DNA from: Centrapalus pauciflorus | Lineage: Eukaryota; Streptophyta; Magnoliopsida; Asterales; Asteraceae | Direction of reading: 5' to 3' | Length of the DNA: 64,000 bases | Assembly: GCA_020465985.1 (NCBI GenBank) | Contig: JAANYP010002078.1 | Location: 670,687 to 734,686 of the forward strand | Shown: positions 9,851 through 20,344 of the stretch, in pieces | Position numbering within the stretch: the stretch's first letter is position 1 | Layout: every line of letters begins with the position of its first letter | Position numbers and translations under genes: made by a program | The notes under the pieces: generated by a model | What the model was told of the DNA's origin: nothing | The model's database searches: none | Seen by the model: the letters and a program-made list of their open reading frames with translations, nothing else

Positions 9851-12800
9851 ATGGCATCACAATCTCACATGCACAGCGTAAGTAATTTAACTCTAGGGTT
9901 TTGTTGTGCTAAGTTTGGTGTTCTGTTTTTGTATTCCTTGATGATTTACTTTCTAATGAACGGAAATCGCAGGATAACGATTTAGGTGGTGATTTTCCTG
10001 AAGCAAGCACTACGAGGGTCGCAGGTTTGAATCAATTGTGAAATTAAACCGAGTTGTCTTTGTGGATTTAGTGTAGCTGTTTGCGTTTTACCATCTGCTT
10101 TCGTGATATGGTTCTAGGTACTAAGAGGGAATTTGGAGATCTTGATGTTGATGAAGAAGATATATTTGGTTCCAAAAAGGTTTGTTTTGTTTTTAGTTAA
10201 TTCACGTATTCTTTTTTGTATCTATTTAGACTTCTTCAATTCTCAATTTCGAGACTGCATTGTAGAAACTCATTTAAAAATGAGTCCTTTATGTTGTGTG
10301 TGTGTGCAGAGATGATCTTTTGTGAACACTTTATCATTGTGAACAACCATAAAATGATTTTGAATCTAATGAATCTTGTTGCAGATACTATTAAACTCTT
10401 CTATTAACATATGAATCTTGTTTAAAAACGAGTCCTTTATGTTGTGTGTGTACTAAATGGAGTTCATCCTTAGTTACTACAAATTCTGGACCTATTGGGG
10501 GATTCCTTCATTGTGTATTCATATCACTTAGAGTGAGTACCTTATTTTTAAGATGAGTTATATGGAACTGAATGAGAATTCTTAAGTTGTTTATTCATAT
10601 CCATTCTTGAGAAATTTGCTGTCCATCTTTGTGGTTCTGTTCTGGTTTTTTAGAATGAAGACTAGTACTAGTACTTCTGACATTGAAGTGTTATAGGAGG
10701 AGCCATTAGCATTTATTCCCAATTCAGGAGAGTTGAAGACTACAATTGCCAGGATTTATTTGGAAGAATAATCAGATGACAATCATGTTCACTTCTAAAG
10801 CTATGTACAGAACACCTAATAGAGATTAGAGAGCCATAGACTTGGGGTGAAATGTGTCATGACATTTTTCAGTACCTAAACTGACTATATGCTATCATAT
10901 TTTATGCCCCATTCTTATGGTTTGCTAAGTGTCATGCATTCCATTAAAGCGACTTGGAGAAGAAAAATAGATGAATTTGGTAGTTTGTACTGCCCATTTG
11001 TCAAAGGTTGGTGCATGGTCATCCTTTGGGGTGGACATAGGTGAGTCATTTGCTTTAAGCTTTTGTTATATTTTGAATGCAAACAACAAAAATATTATAA
11101 ACCGAAAACACTTGACATGGAAAATCCTTAAAAAGAGGTAGAAGATCAGGCAACCAAAGATGAAAAACCAACATGAAATAAAGTTCTACAAAACTTGTTT
11201 TTGCTATAAGTGATTGTAAATATGATTTTGATGTTTTCATGGTCTTTAAAACTTGTATACAATGGAAAGTTGAATCTTATATGATATGTGATTTAATCTC
11301 TACTTTTCATAATATACATTATGAATGTATCTGATCATTAATTTGATGTTTATTGTTACTTTGTTTACATCTCAGGCTAACATAAAAGCAGAAGAAACTG
11401 CTCCTCGTGTGGCAACTGGAATGATTTTATCCCTTCGCGAAAGGTATCATTTACTGATTCTTCTTAGACTTGTGAACTTGAGGTTTTCCTTTTCTCGTAA
11501 TGCTTCCATTTGAGTCAAACATAACTCCACCTTCACATGCCTCTCTTTGTGCTTTGGCCTTTGTAGTCTCCAGAGCTGTAAGGACACTCTTGCAACATGC
11601 CAAGTATGTATCAACTTATCATTGTCAAATATTTGTTACTTTACGTCTTCCATTATTATGCAAGGTGTCCAAATGGGGAGGTCAGACTGGTCGATAAGAG
11701 GTTGATATGGGTAGTTTTAAGCCCAGGTTAAGACGAGTCGGGTCACGTTGACACACGTCTTTTTTGTCTGTTTTCTTGTCAATTTAGAACCTACAATAAC
11801 GAATGTATTAATTATGATTGAAAAAACTTTATGACTAAAATAATAATCTAATTTAAAATTTAAACTTTAGGAGGTTTGTAAGCTTAAAGCATTTGAATAC
11901 ACTTTTGCAACTTTTGACCCATTTGTTTCATACTTCTTTCCTAATTTATCTCATCATCAAAATGCAATCTGAAATGACCCATATTCATGTAAATGAGGTA
12001 GAAGTTGGAATTGTGTGATAGGGACTGGATAATGTTTTATTGAAAACTGATAAATATAAGAAATACTAAGAAATTACAAAAAATGGTTGCTTTCGATGAA
12101 ACCTAACTGCCTAAGTGTCTTCCAATTTAAAATTAGAGGTAGGCTTTTTCTCAATTGACGCTCGAATAAAGATCAAATATAAATTCAAGCATCCTACCAT
12201 TGACTTTTAATCTTCTATATATAGAGTTACTTTGTTTTGGAACTTGGGTTTGTTGCTTATATGTAGGAATAATTTATTTTCTTGTCTCAGGTATGCTCCC
12301 TTTCAACAATGATTATTGTTGTGTGTCATACAACAGCCATCGTCACATATCATCACTATGGTCCCTTCCGTTGCCATGATTCAAGTGGATACTTGATACA
12401 TCACCCAAGTCAAACCTCTCTATCTTCCTTGGATATGTACCTAACACTGTTGATATTGCCTCATTCTGAAGCCCCTTGCAAGCTATTATTGGTTGGCCTT
12501 TGTTTTCAATCATAGCCAACACCGTGTTTTAAAAGGCGCACATCAGGCTCAGTGATGCACGAAGCATGGTGAGGCTCAAGACCTCGTCCAGCACAAGCTG
12601 TTGCGAACGCCTCTTTGTCGTTTCATTAAATCTGGCCCAAAAAATGAGCCCCTCAATTAATTTTATAAGAATACAAAACTTTTGTTACAAAGATTGGCTG
12701 TATTCTATGTATTCTCGTATTTTATATACCTGTGGCTGGATTGAATCCTTCGCGATGGAAATTCCCTTCAAGGTGCTTGCTTCCACTGGTGGCGGGCGGG

Positions 12801-15800
12801 CGAAGGGTCCAAAGTTTCCTTTCTTTGAAAACCAAGGATGAAGCTAGAATGTGGAGATCTAGCTTATTGGTCTAGTGCTTCCGGGTGCTTGCCAGTTCTG
12901 AATGACTTCACTTAGCTTGCCTATTGATATTTTAGATTTTCAATCGTTAAAGTAGTATTCATGTGTTATCTATATATTTTTGTACGTGATGTGCATGCCT
13001 TGCATTGCTTCACGCATCGGGCTCCACGACCCTTTTCGCTACGGTGCGTTCTTTTTTAAAACCAGGAGCCAACATCCATCACATCTTTGCGTAGTATGTC
13101 ACTGTGCCACATAGTTTTGCTTCCCCTTCACCTTGGATTACTATTCCCATCCCTTTTTCTTCAACCTTGCTCTCAGACTCTCACACGTGTCTCTCTCTCT
13201 CTTATTGCTTTCACGCATGGTATTTCGACCAGAGCATCCCCAACCGGCAACAGATTCTGCATCCACTTTTCTATGGACGAGAATAGGGCTTCAATCTTTT
13301 CTTTTTTGCTGAGAAGTTTGCCAGAATGGTTGTTTGGAATTCCCCAAATTTCCATCTCTAGTTTCTCCCCCAGTTCTTCAATTTAATTGGCTGCCATAAT
13401 CCCCATGCCAATCTGACAGGACCTGGATAATGTTCTATAGAAGAAGTATATGAAGTACTAACGAATTACAAAATCCGTTGCTTTCTAGAGGCAACCATCA
13501 GTTGACTCTCAAATAACCCTCATCAAATATAAATTCAAGAATACAACTGTCCTATGCTAAATCCTATATAGAGTTAATTATGGAATACTGTTGCCTGAAA
13601 TAAATCATTTCCTGATTAATAAACCCTAATTTTCCTCACATGACAAACACATTGACAATTCTATGAAATACTGATGTGGTGCCTTGAATGTAAAGTTGCA
13701 TCACTATCTACTGTGATTGCATGTGCCTCTATCCTCTACATGGGAATCTAAGTTTTGCTGGTAATGTTGGTTATAGTCGGAGCTTGAAGCTGCAAAATCA
13801 GAAGTTCAGAAGTGGCATTCTGCATTTCAAAAGGAGTCCATTCCGTCAGGTTCATCAGTTGGTTGGTTTCTAAATATGTTATCTGTTTATGAGAAATTGG
13901 TGTCATTATTGAATAATATTTGCTGATGTTGTTGTCACTATCGATGCAGAACCTAGAGCTGTCATCAATTATCTCCAGAACTTAAAATGTTCCGAGGAAT
14001 CACTGCGAGAGCAGGTTTGGAGTAAAAAAGTTTATGCCATTGTAGTGAAAAGTGAATGCCAATCTTGTACCAATACATATTGATTATTATGTAATCATTT
14101 TCAGCTAGAGAAAGCAAATAAAAGGGAACTTACAATTATGGTGACCATGGCAAAGCGAGATCAGGAAATAGTGTTTTTGAAGGTGCTTTTTTGGCCTGTA
14201 TACTCTTGAAAACAGATGTATGTTGTACTGCATTGGGTGTATATAGAAGATGTTCAGTTGATTTTCTTAGACCTTTGTTAGATTTTAGGGTTACTGTTTG
14301 TACCATCTCAAATGCCCTAAAGTCCTAAAATTTTGTTTAAGTCCCTATACATTACATTTTAATTATCTTTATGTTTAATTTTTTTTATTGTTTATATATC
14401 TCAAACCCTACTACCCTAAGGGTGCATTCGGTACGGTGGAGTCGTGAAGAATGGAAATGATGAGATTTACAATGTTTTTCTAGAGATGAGAAATGAGAAT
14501 ACGCTACTTATAAAATTGAATTCCAATCTCTTTCCTAGTTTATATTGTTTACTCGATTCTCTACCTTTTGGGTGAGAAGCAAGAGGAATGAACTTTTAGT
14601 GTTTATTTGATTTTCAATGCTATCAACTTGAGATTCAAGTGAATAAATATCAAAATACATGAGTGATATATTTATTCAAACCATTTATTATTTGCCATTT
14701 CCATTCCTTGTGATATCACCGTACCAAACACACCATAAAGGTTTTCAAATTTCAACTAAAAGCAAAAACTTAGGGACTTGATGTCTACCCAAAAAGGTTT
14801 AGGGACTTTATGATATTTGAGATGGTTTCTGATAAACGACATTAACCCTATTTTATTACAAATTATGAGGAATCTAAAACCTTTTTCTACCAAACAGTCT
14901 CAAAATAAAATCCATTAAAATGACATGGACTTTTCTTAATCTTCTTTGCAATTGTTGTTCAATAAAAATTGACCACATGCTCCAATTTAACAAAAATTCT
15001 CATATGCAAATGTGTTGCCTACCTTCCTGTGATTATCATAGACGGCATCTTATTGTTATAATGTTGTTGATGTTGGTTATAGTCAGAGCTTGAAGCTGCA
15101 AAGTCAGAAGTCCAGAAATGGCAGTCTGCATTTCAGAAAGAGTCTTTCATTCCGCCAGGCTTATCAGTTGGTTGTTTTCTAAATATATTACATTTTATAT
15201 TTTTGTTTATTAGAAATTTGCATGATTATGGAATAATGTTCACTGATCCTTTTTACTATCAACGCAGAGCCTAGAGTTGTCATTAATTATATCAAGAACT
15301 TAAAATCCTCTGAGGAATCACTCCGTGAGCAGGTTTGGTATCAAAAGAATATACCTTTGTGGCAGCAAGTTAATGTCAATGTTGTATTGATCCATATTGT
15401 TTACTGTATTACTGTGCTCAGCTAGAGAAAGCAAAGAAAAAGGAAATTGCAATTATAGCAACCACTGCAAAGCGAGAACAGGAAATAGGCGATTTGAAGG
15501 TGCTTGCTTCTTTCTTCATTATACGCGTTAAATGACTTTAAATTATATTTTTTGATATTCTCGAAACAAAATTGTGTTGTTGCTTTTATGTGATTGCATT
15601 GATTTCAAGTAGTAGGTCTTCGGGGTTTTTAAGAACTTCATTAAATTTTATTCCATGGATATCATCCTTGTATACATGTAAAACGTTTTTTTGACAATAT
15701 TGTTGTTCAGGGCATGAACAAAAACAATGATAAAGCAATTCTTAACCTTACACCTACAGTTACAACAACAAAGGCTACTCCAAGAAAAACCGTTTGGGAT

Positions 15801-17380
15801 TCTACTACCCATAACATATTTCTTGAGTTGTGCCTTGATGAGGTCAGAAAAGGAAATAAACCTCGGAGTCACTTCAACAAGGCTGGGTGGGCAAACTTGG
15901 GAAAGAACCTCAAAGATCGAACTGGAAAAAGTTACTCCAAACTACAGCTTAAAAACCACTGGGATTCAATGAAGAGAGACTGGAAGTTATTTGACCGTTT
16001 AATGAGTTTAATGAGTGTCGATTCTGGGCTTGAGTGGGATCCTGTGAGAAAGACAATCAATGCAACACCTGAGTGGTGGGATGAGAAAGTGCAGGTAATA
16101 TTTATTATTTGTGCCCTATCTATCTATCTATTCACTTGTTTTCTAGTACTGTTTCAATGCAGCGGTATACAGGCTCATATGAAAGTGTTATAATGACAGA
16201 TTTCATGTAAAACAAATTTTTACTTCTGTGTAATATATTCAATAAACCATGTAAACTAAAGTTTCCTATCTATTCACTTGTTTTCTGGTATTGTTTCCGT
16301 GCGGAGGTATAATACTAAAAATATTTAATCCAAACTCATATTAAAGTCTCTTAATGATAGATTTTGGGTAAAATAATTAACATATATGTTTGAAAATTTT
16401 TTTTATTGTAATTGATTAATAATTAAATTAATAACTAATAAAGAATGTATTATTTTAAATGGAGGGTTATGATTAATTGTTAGCAAATGGAGGGTTAGGA
16501 TTTATTTTTAGCAATTTTTTTTGTACGGCAAACTAACGTACTCTTACTCCTAAACTACCCTTTTGCCCCAAATGGAGACTTCAAAACTTACTTCCACCGC
16601 CTAAATTCCAACTTGCTTCCGACGGGAGTCAAACCCGTGACCTCACACTTACATGTCACCTCTCATACCAAATGGGCTAAACCCCATTGGAGGGTTAGGT
16701 TTATTGTTAGCAAATGGATGGCTAGGTTTCATTTCAAAGATATGTGCATTATCATATAGTAAAGATAAATTGTTAAGTACTTAAGTCGTTTCTTTGTATT
16801 ACTATTACAGGCAGAACCAGATCTTGTGAAGTTTAAGGACAGAAATATGGAGATGTATCAATTGTATTATGATCCTCTATTTCGGGATTCTGCTACCATT
16901 GGGGACAGAACTGATCCTCAATTGCTAATCGACAATGGTCCAAATGATGTTCAAGATGAGAACGGGATTGCAGGTTGTTTAGAAGGAAAAGAAAATAGCG
17001 ACGATGTGAATTTAGTAGATGGTGATGAAGAAATTCTTTTGCCAGAAAGTAGTTCGACTAAGATGAAAAAGAGCCAAAATATTGCCCCTATTTGTTCAAA
17101 TAAGGAAAAACCTTTTATGGCTTCCTCATTTGAAGCGAAACTCGATACTCTATTTCAAGTTTTTTCCTCTAGAAGCACGCAAAGCTATCCGCTTCCGAGC
17201 TCCATACCTTCCCTTTCAGAATGCATGGACCTTGTGTCGGGCCTTCCCGATTTTGAGCCAGGTTCCAAGTGTTATAACAAGGCGTTACGCATCTTCTGGA
17301 AGGAGGAGGCACGGGAAAGCTTTATGTATCCATCAAGTATCGAGGGAAAGGTTGCATTCCTTAAATCGCTTATGGAGTGA
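9851..17380 (+). CDS. Chimeric gene model: FIP37 N-terminal half (exons 6-8 duplicated) fused in frame to a LIMYB-type Myb/SANT-like protein
   Basis: Exons: 9851-9877, 9973-10024, 10118-10179, 11376-11443, 11567-11603, 13777-13861, 13950-14014, 14105-14182, then a second 6-7-8 set at 15083-15170, 15268-15332, 15422-15499, then 15711-16094 and 16811-17380. All junctions are GT-AG, phases agree, and no stop occurs (552 aa). Residues 1-235 match FIP37, the WTAP-family m6A-writer subunit: DEEDIFGSKK, PRVATGMILSLRE, a coiled coil, and two modules with QKW.SAFQKES and EP(R)..INY..NLK.SEESLREQ. Residues 236-552 are a Myb/SANT-like (LIMYB-type) protein: FLELCLDEVRKGN, HFNKAGWANL, QLKNHWDSMKRDWKLF, GLEWDP.RKTI, EWWDEK, and a C-terminal RIFWKEEARESF...KVAFLKSLM region. 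FIP37's own C-terminal half is absent. Alternatively, the Myb part is a separate gene starting at the ATG at 15714 beside a broken FIP37 copy. Proof of one transcript needs RNA. Confidence 0.6.
12010..13630 (-). mobile_element. LTR-retrotransposon remnant in intron 5 of copy A
   Basis: Two related direct repeats, each opening TGAYAGG(G/A)MCTGGATAATG, lie at about 12017-12275 and 13414-13625. Internal sequence resembles that in copy B (about 23270-23790). The element reads on the minus strand, judging from the gag-like open frame beside the right LTR in copy B. It is heavily decayed, with no intact pol. The hAT element at 12522-13066 is nested inside. Boundaries are approximate. Confidence 0.5.
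12522..13066. mobile_element. Non-autonomous hAT element nested in the retroelement of intron 5
   Basis: Ends read CCGTGTTTTAAAAGGCGC (left) and, reversed from the right, CCTGGTTTTAAAAAAGAACG. A perfect 8-bp duplication AGCCAACA flanks it at 12514-12521 and 13067-13074. Copy B at about 23474-23486 has the uninterrupted site (TCATAGGCAATATCCATCA), so the insertion happened after the duplication. 545 bp, no transposase. Confidence 0.8.
14288..14848. mobile_element. MULE-like MITE after exon 8 of copy A (shared with copy B)
   Basis: Ends are GGGTTACTGTTTGTACCATC and, reversed from the right, GGGTTAATGTCGTTTATCAG, followed in both by ATCTCAAAT and CCTAAA blocks. The equivalent element in copy B is 24685-24980. 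It was therefore present before the segmental duplication. Flanking 9-mers are degenerate. A Tourist-like MITE (14420-14735) is nested in it. Confidence 0.6.
14420..14735. mobile_element. Tourist-like (PIF/Harbinger) MITE nested in the MULE-like MITE
   Basis: Left end GGGTGCATTCGGTACGGTG; right end, reversed, TGGTGTGTTTGGTACGGTG. TAA flanks both sides (14417-14419, 14736-14738), the 3-bp target preference of PIF/Harbinger. Copy B shows the pre-insertion sequence with a single TAA (GTATCCTAAAGGTTTC, about 24846-24861). 316 bp, non-coding. Confidence 0.8.
16458..16735 (+). repeat. Four diverged 28-bp tandem units interrupted by a SINE
   Basis: Units of the form AAATGGAGGGTTAGGATTTA...TTAGC occur at about 16458, 16486, 16691 (after the SINE) and 16714. 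The SINE sits between the second and third units. They lie in the last intron of the fusion gene. The two units next to the SINE could in part be a long target-site duplication. Confidence 0.6.
16515..16690 (-). mobile_element. tRNA-derived SINE, second family member
   Basis: Same family as 4541-4695: minus-strand A-box TTTAGCCCATTTGG, a B-box variant GGTTTGACTCCC, the TAGGCGGTGGAAGTAAG body and an A-rich 3' end (T-run at 16515-16522). Its B box has lost the central C of GGTTCGA, so it is probably transcriptionally dead. Confidence 0.75.
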
Positions 17381-20290
17381 TGTTGCGAATGTAAGTTCCG
17401 AATGTTTGTTCGTATTTGTATTATCATGATCTATGGATGATTTATAGTCTTTCACTAATTATATTTAGTAATGTAATATATCCTGATACATGGAGGGAGT
17501 TGTGGTTCGTTTCTTATCTTTTGTATAATCATGATTTATAGATGTAATTGTTTTTGTATATAATTGCCTTTATGTGGGAAATTCTTGTATTTTTCAGCTT
17601 AAAGATAGTAATTATATTAGGATCATAGAATTATTGGAATTATATAGATTGACAATCTTTCTAAAGATGTATTGATAAATACAGTAATTTGTAAAAATAA
17701 TAATAATAATAATACTTATTATAAGTGCAGGCAGTGATTTATTAAAACAATTATTATCTTATTTACATCCCAGCACACTTTCATCGTATTCTCTTCTTAT
17801 AATTGGCATATTTCATGACATAAATTATGGTATGGAAGGAAGTAAAAGTTATGACATATTTTATGATTAAAAGAGTGTTATATTCCATAAATTATTTTAC
17901 ATTTTTATATACAACTAATTTATTAACCCGTATAAAACAAGGATAACATTAATAAATTTGTTTTCTTAAAACTATATAAACTTACAATTAAAAACTAATA
18001 TTTAAATTTTTAATACTATGATAATTAATATATATTATTATAATTAATTTATGTCCAAATCATTTAAACAAAAAAATAATCATTAATAACTTTTAAGTTT
18101 ATTATTAGTATTATTGTTATTATTATATTTATTAATAAAAAAGATCTTATAAATACTGTTGTGATTTTGTTGTATCTAGGTATCTAACCATAATATTATC
18201 TTAAAAGAAATTTGAGTTACATTCTTTAATTAATCTTAAAATACTACATATGTCATTAATAGAAGATGTCACTTGTCATCATGAGAAGAGGACAAATGTC
18301 AATTTATTTACATTTTTAATAGTAGTTATAAATGTTTCATCACCAATAACAAATCTCATGACGTGTCGTATGTCTTGTATCAATCTATTTCAATGAAACC
18401 TCCATTTGTAATATTGCTTTTAGTAGTGTATGCATTGCATGTAAAGGTAGTAGTTTGTAGTTTCGATTATGTAAACCTTTATAGCATGAAACTTTAAAAA
18501 TCCGGCAATTTGGTTTAACATTGTAAATGCTCTAAGTGAAAAAAAAAAAAACAAAAGAAGAAAAAGAAAAAAGAACGAAACAAAAGAAAAAGAAAAGGAA
18601 AGAAAAGAAATGAAATGATATATATGGAAGAGTTCAAAGAAGAATCATGACGCATCGAGAAACCAATGAACCACTTTATAGTTATTAGATCAGATGATCC
18701 ATCACACAGGAATCATAATGCATCACACAGAAATTCGATGTATGACGCGAGAATCATGATGCATCACATTTGATTTCCCAATGCATTATGATTCTTTCTT
18801 CAACCCACTTATGATATATAAGAAGAGGAGAAACTGAGCCCGTTCTCAATAAACTTTTTTTTTTATCATGAATAATAATATAGAATTATTTATTGCATAT
18901 TATATATATTTATTGCCGACAGAGCAGAGAGAAACTCTGCTCACGTGACATATTTCTAGCCGTTTAAAATAAAAAATATTGGCATTTTTGCTTACATGAC
19001 ACAATACCGTTAAAATTAAAAAAAAAAGTAGGGATAAGATTACAAAGTTGTTGAAAATCAAAAAAATAGGGATAAAATCATAATAGCTAGAAAAAATAAT
19101 CAGAGTTATCTGTTGATTGACTTTTTTCAAACCTAAAACTACTTTGAGATAATATATCATGATTAGTTTATCTAATAAACTTTGAGATAACATATATTAT
19201 CATCAATTATCAATATATAGATGCAAGAAAAACAATTTTTTTAAATATATTTTTATATTAAATTGGATAGAGCAATGATAAGTACAACTTTCAAATTCTG
19301 CATTGTAGCATTTTTATTATAACAAATAAATAAAATATAATTCTGTTTATTAATTATTATACCAGTTTTTTGCGACGATTTTAAAAAATTAATATATTTT
19401 TTATAAAAGTAAAATAGTAACTTAAAATCATAAATACAAAAATATGATTACAGTATTCATGAAAGATTAAACATAATTAACACAAAATTATAATAACCTA
19501 AATAGATAAAAATATACTATTTCTTTGGAATTAAAAGTTATTTTTTCTGTCATGTCATAAATACATACACATGATAAATAATATGTAATCAACATTATTA
19601 TTTTTCAATCTACCGTAAGAAAAATAAAGATTTACACTAATAATGAATATATAAATAAACAAATATGATATCACAACGATTTTAATGGATTTCTAACTAG
19701 AGACTTATGAGTGTGGATGATCAGATAGATATCTTCAATATGATTTTATTAATATCTATTAAGTTATTAATGATGATTTCTTTTATTTGAATACATATTT
19801 ATAATTTATTAGCTTAGAAAAATTATCGTTATAAAATTACGTGTTTCGCATATTGTACTTAATGGTTTGCACGTAGATATTTATATATTATAGATGATGA
19901 ATTGATGTATTTTAAATTTATCATGTAGTCATGTACATTGATGTTTTTTTTTTGTCATAACTTTCATTTTAATCAACATTTTTTGAATTATTTATTAGTC
20001 TTTCAAGCAACGATTATAACTGCACGTAAACTTCAAACATAAGTATATGTAATAGTATTCATGATGAAATGAGGTTTTATTCATCTTAAACAACGTAAGT
20101 TTTTTATAAAAAATAATACATGACGAATGATTGTTAAATTTTGAAAATTATTTTCATAATAAACATCCGAGCAATTTACGAGAAAATAAAAATTCTTTGT
20201 ACAAATCACCTCCTAATCGGAGAGGCTTGCCCTTAGTTTTATGTACTTGCAATCAAGCAGGCGGCACTCTCGCACCATCCGGTCTTAAAC
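17381..20290. other. Intergenic spacer between the two FIP37-related loci
   Basis: AT-rich. It includes the presumed 3' UTR of the fusion gene just after 17380, a purine-only tract at about 18541-18612, an inverted repeat at about 18629-18795, and a patch at 18905-18960 that matches 6640-6690 in reverse. Short minus-strand frames (for example 18900-19193) show no family resemblance. No RNA gene seen. Confidence 0.55.
18629..18795. repeat. Inverted repeat with internal GAATCATRATGCATCACA repeats
   Basis: Left arm AAGAATCATGACGCATCGAG is matched by the reverse of the right arm AATGCATTATGATTCTTTC. Between them the motif AATCAT(A/G)ATGCATCACA recurs. Probably a decayed MITE; no target-site duplication was established. 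Confidence 0.4.
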
Positions 20291-20344
20291 AACCGAATTT
20301 CAAATCTTTTCAAGCTTAGGGTTTGAGAATCTTAAGTAACACCA

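Larger units (their letters stand above)
9795..15050 (+). repeat. Segmental duplication, copy A (FIP37 5' half with introns)
   Basis: From the leader (AACAACCGAATTTC at about 9809; copy B at about 20290) through the intron after exon 8, exons and introns align in order with about 20290-25190. Shared intron landmarks include ACTTTCTAATGAACGGAAAT before exon 2, TCAGGAGAGTT in intron 3, a retroelement remnant in intron 5 and a MULE-like MITE after exon 8. Copy A alone carries the hAT insertion at 12522 and the Tourist insertion at 14420. Confidence 0.8.

Noticed and set aside
15714..16193. Independent Myb/SANT gene starting at the ATG at 15714 and ending at 16193
   Set aside because: The frame past 16094 is intronic; a clear GT donor and the downstream exon at 16811 complete the family's C-terminus. 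An independent start at 15714 remains possible and is stated as the alternative.
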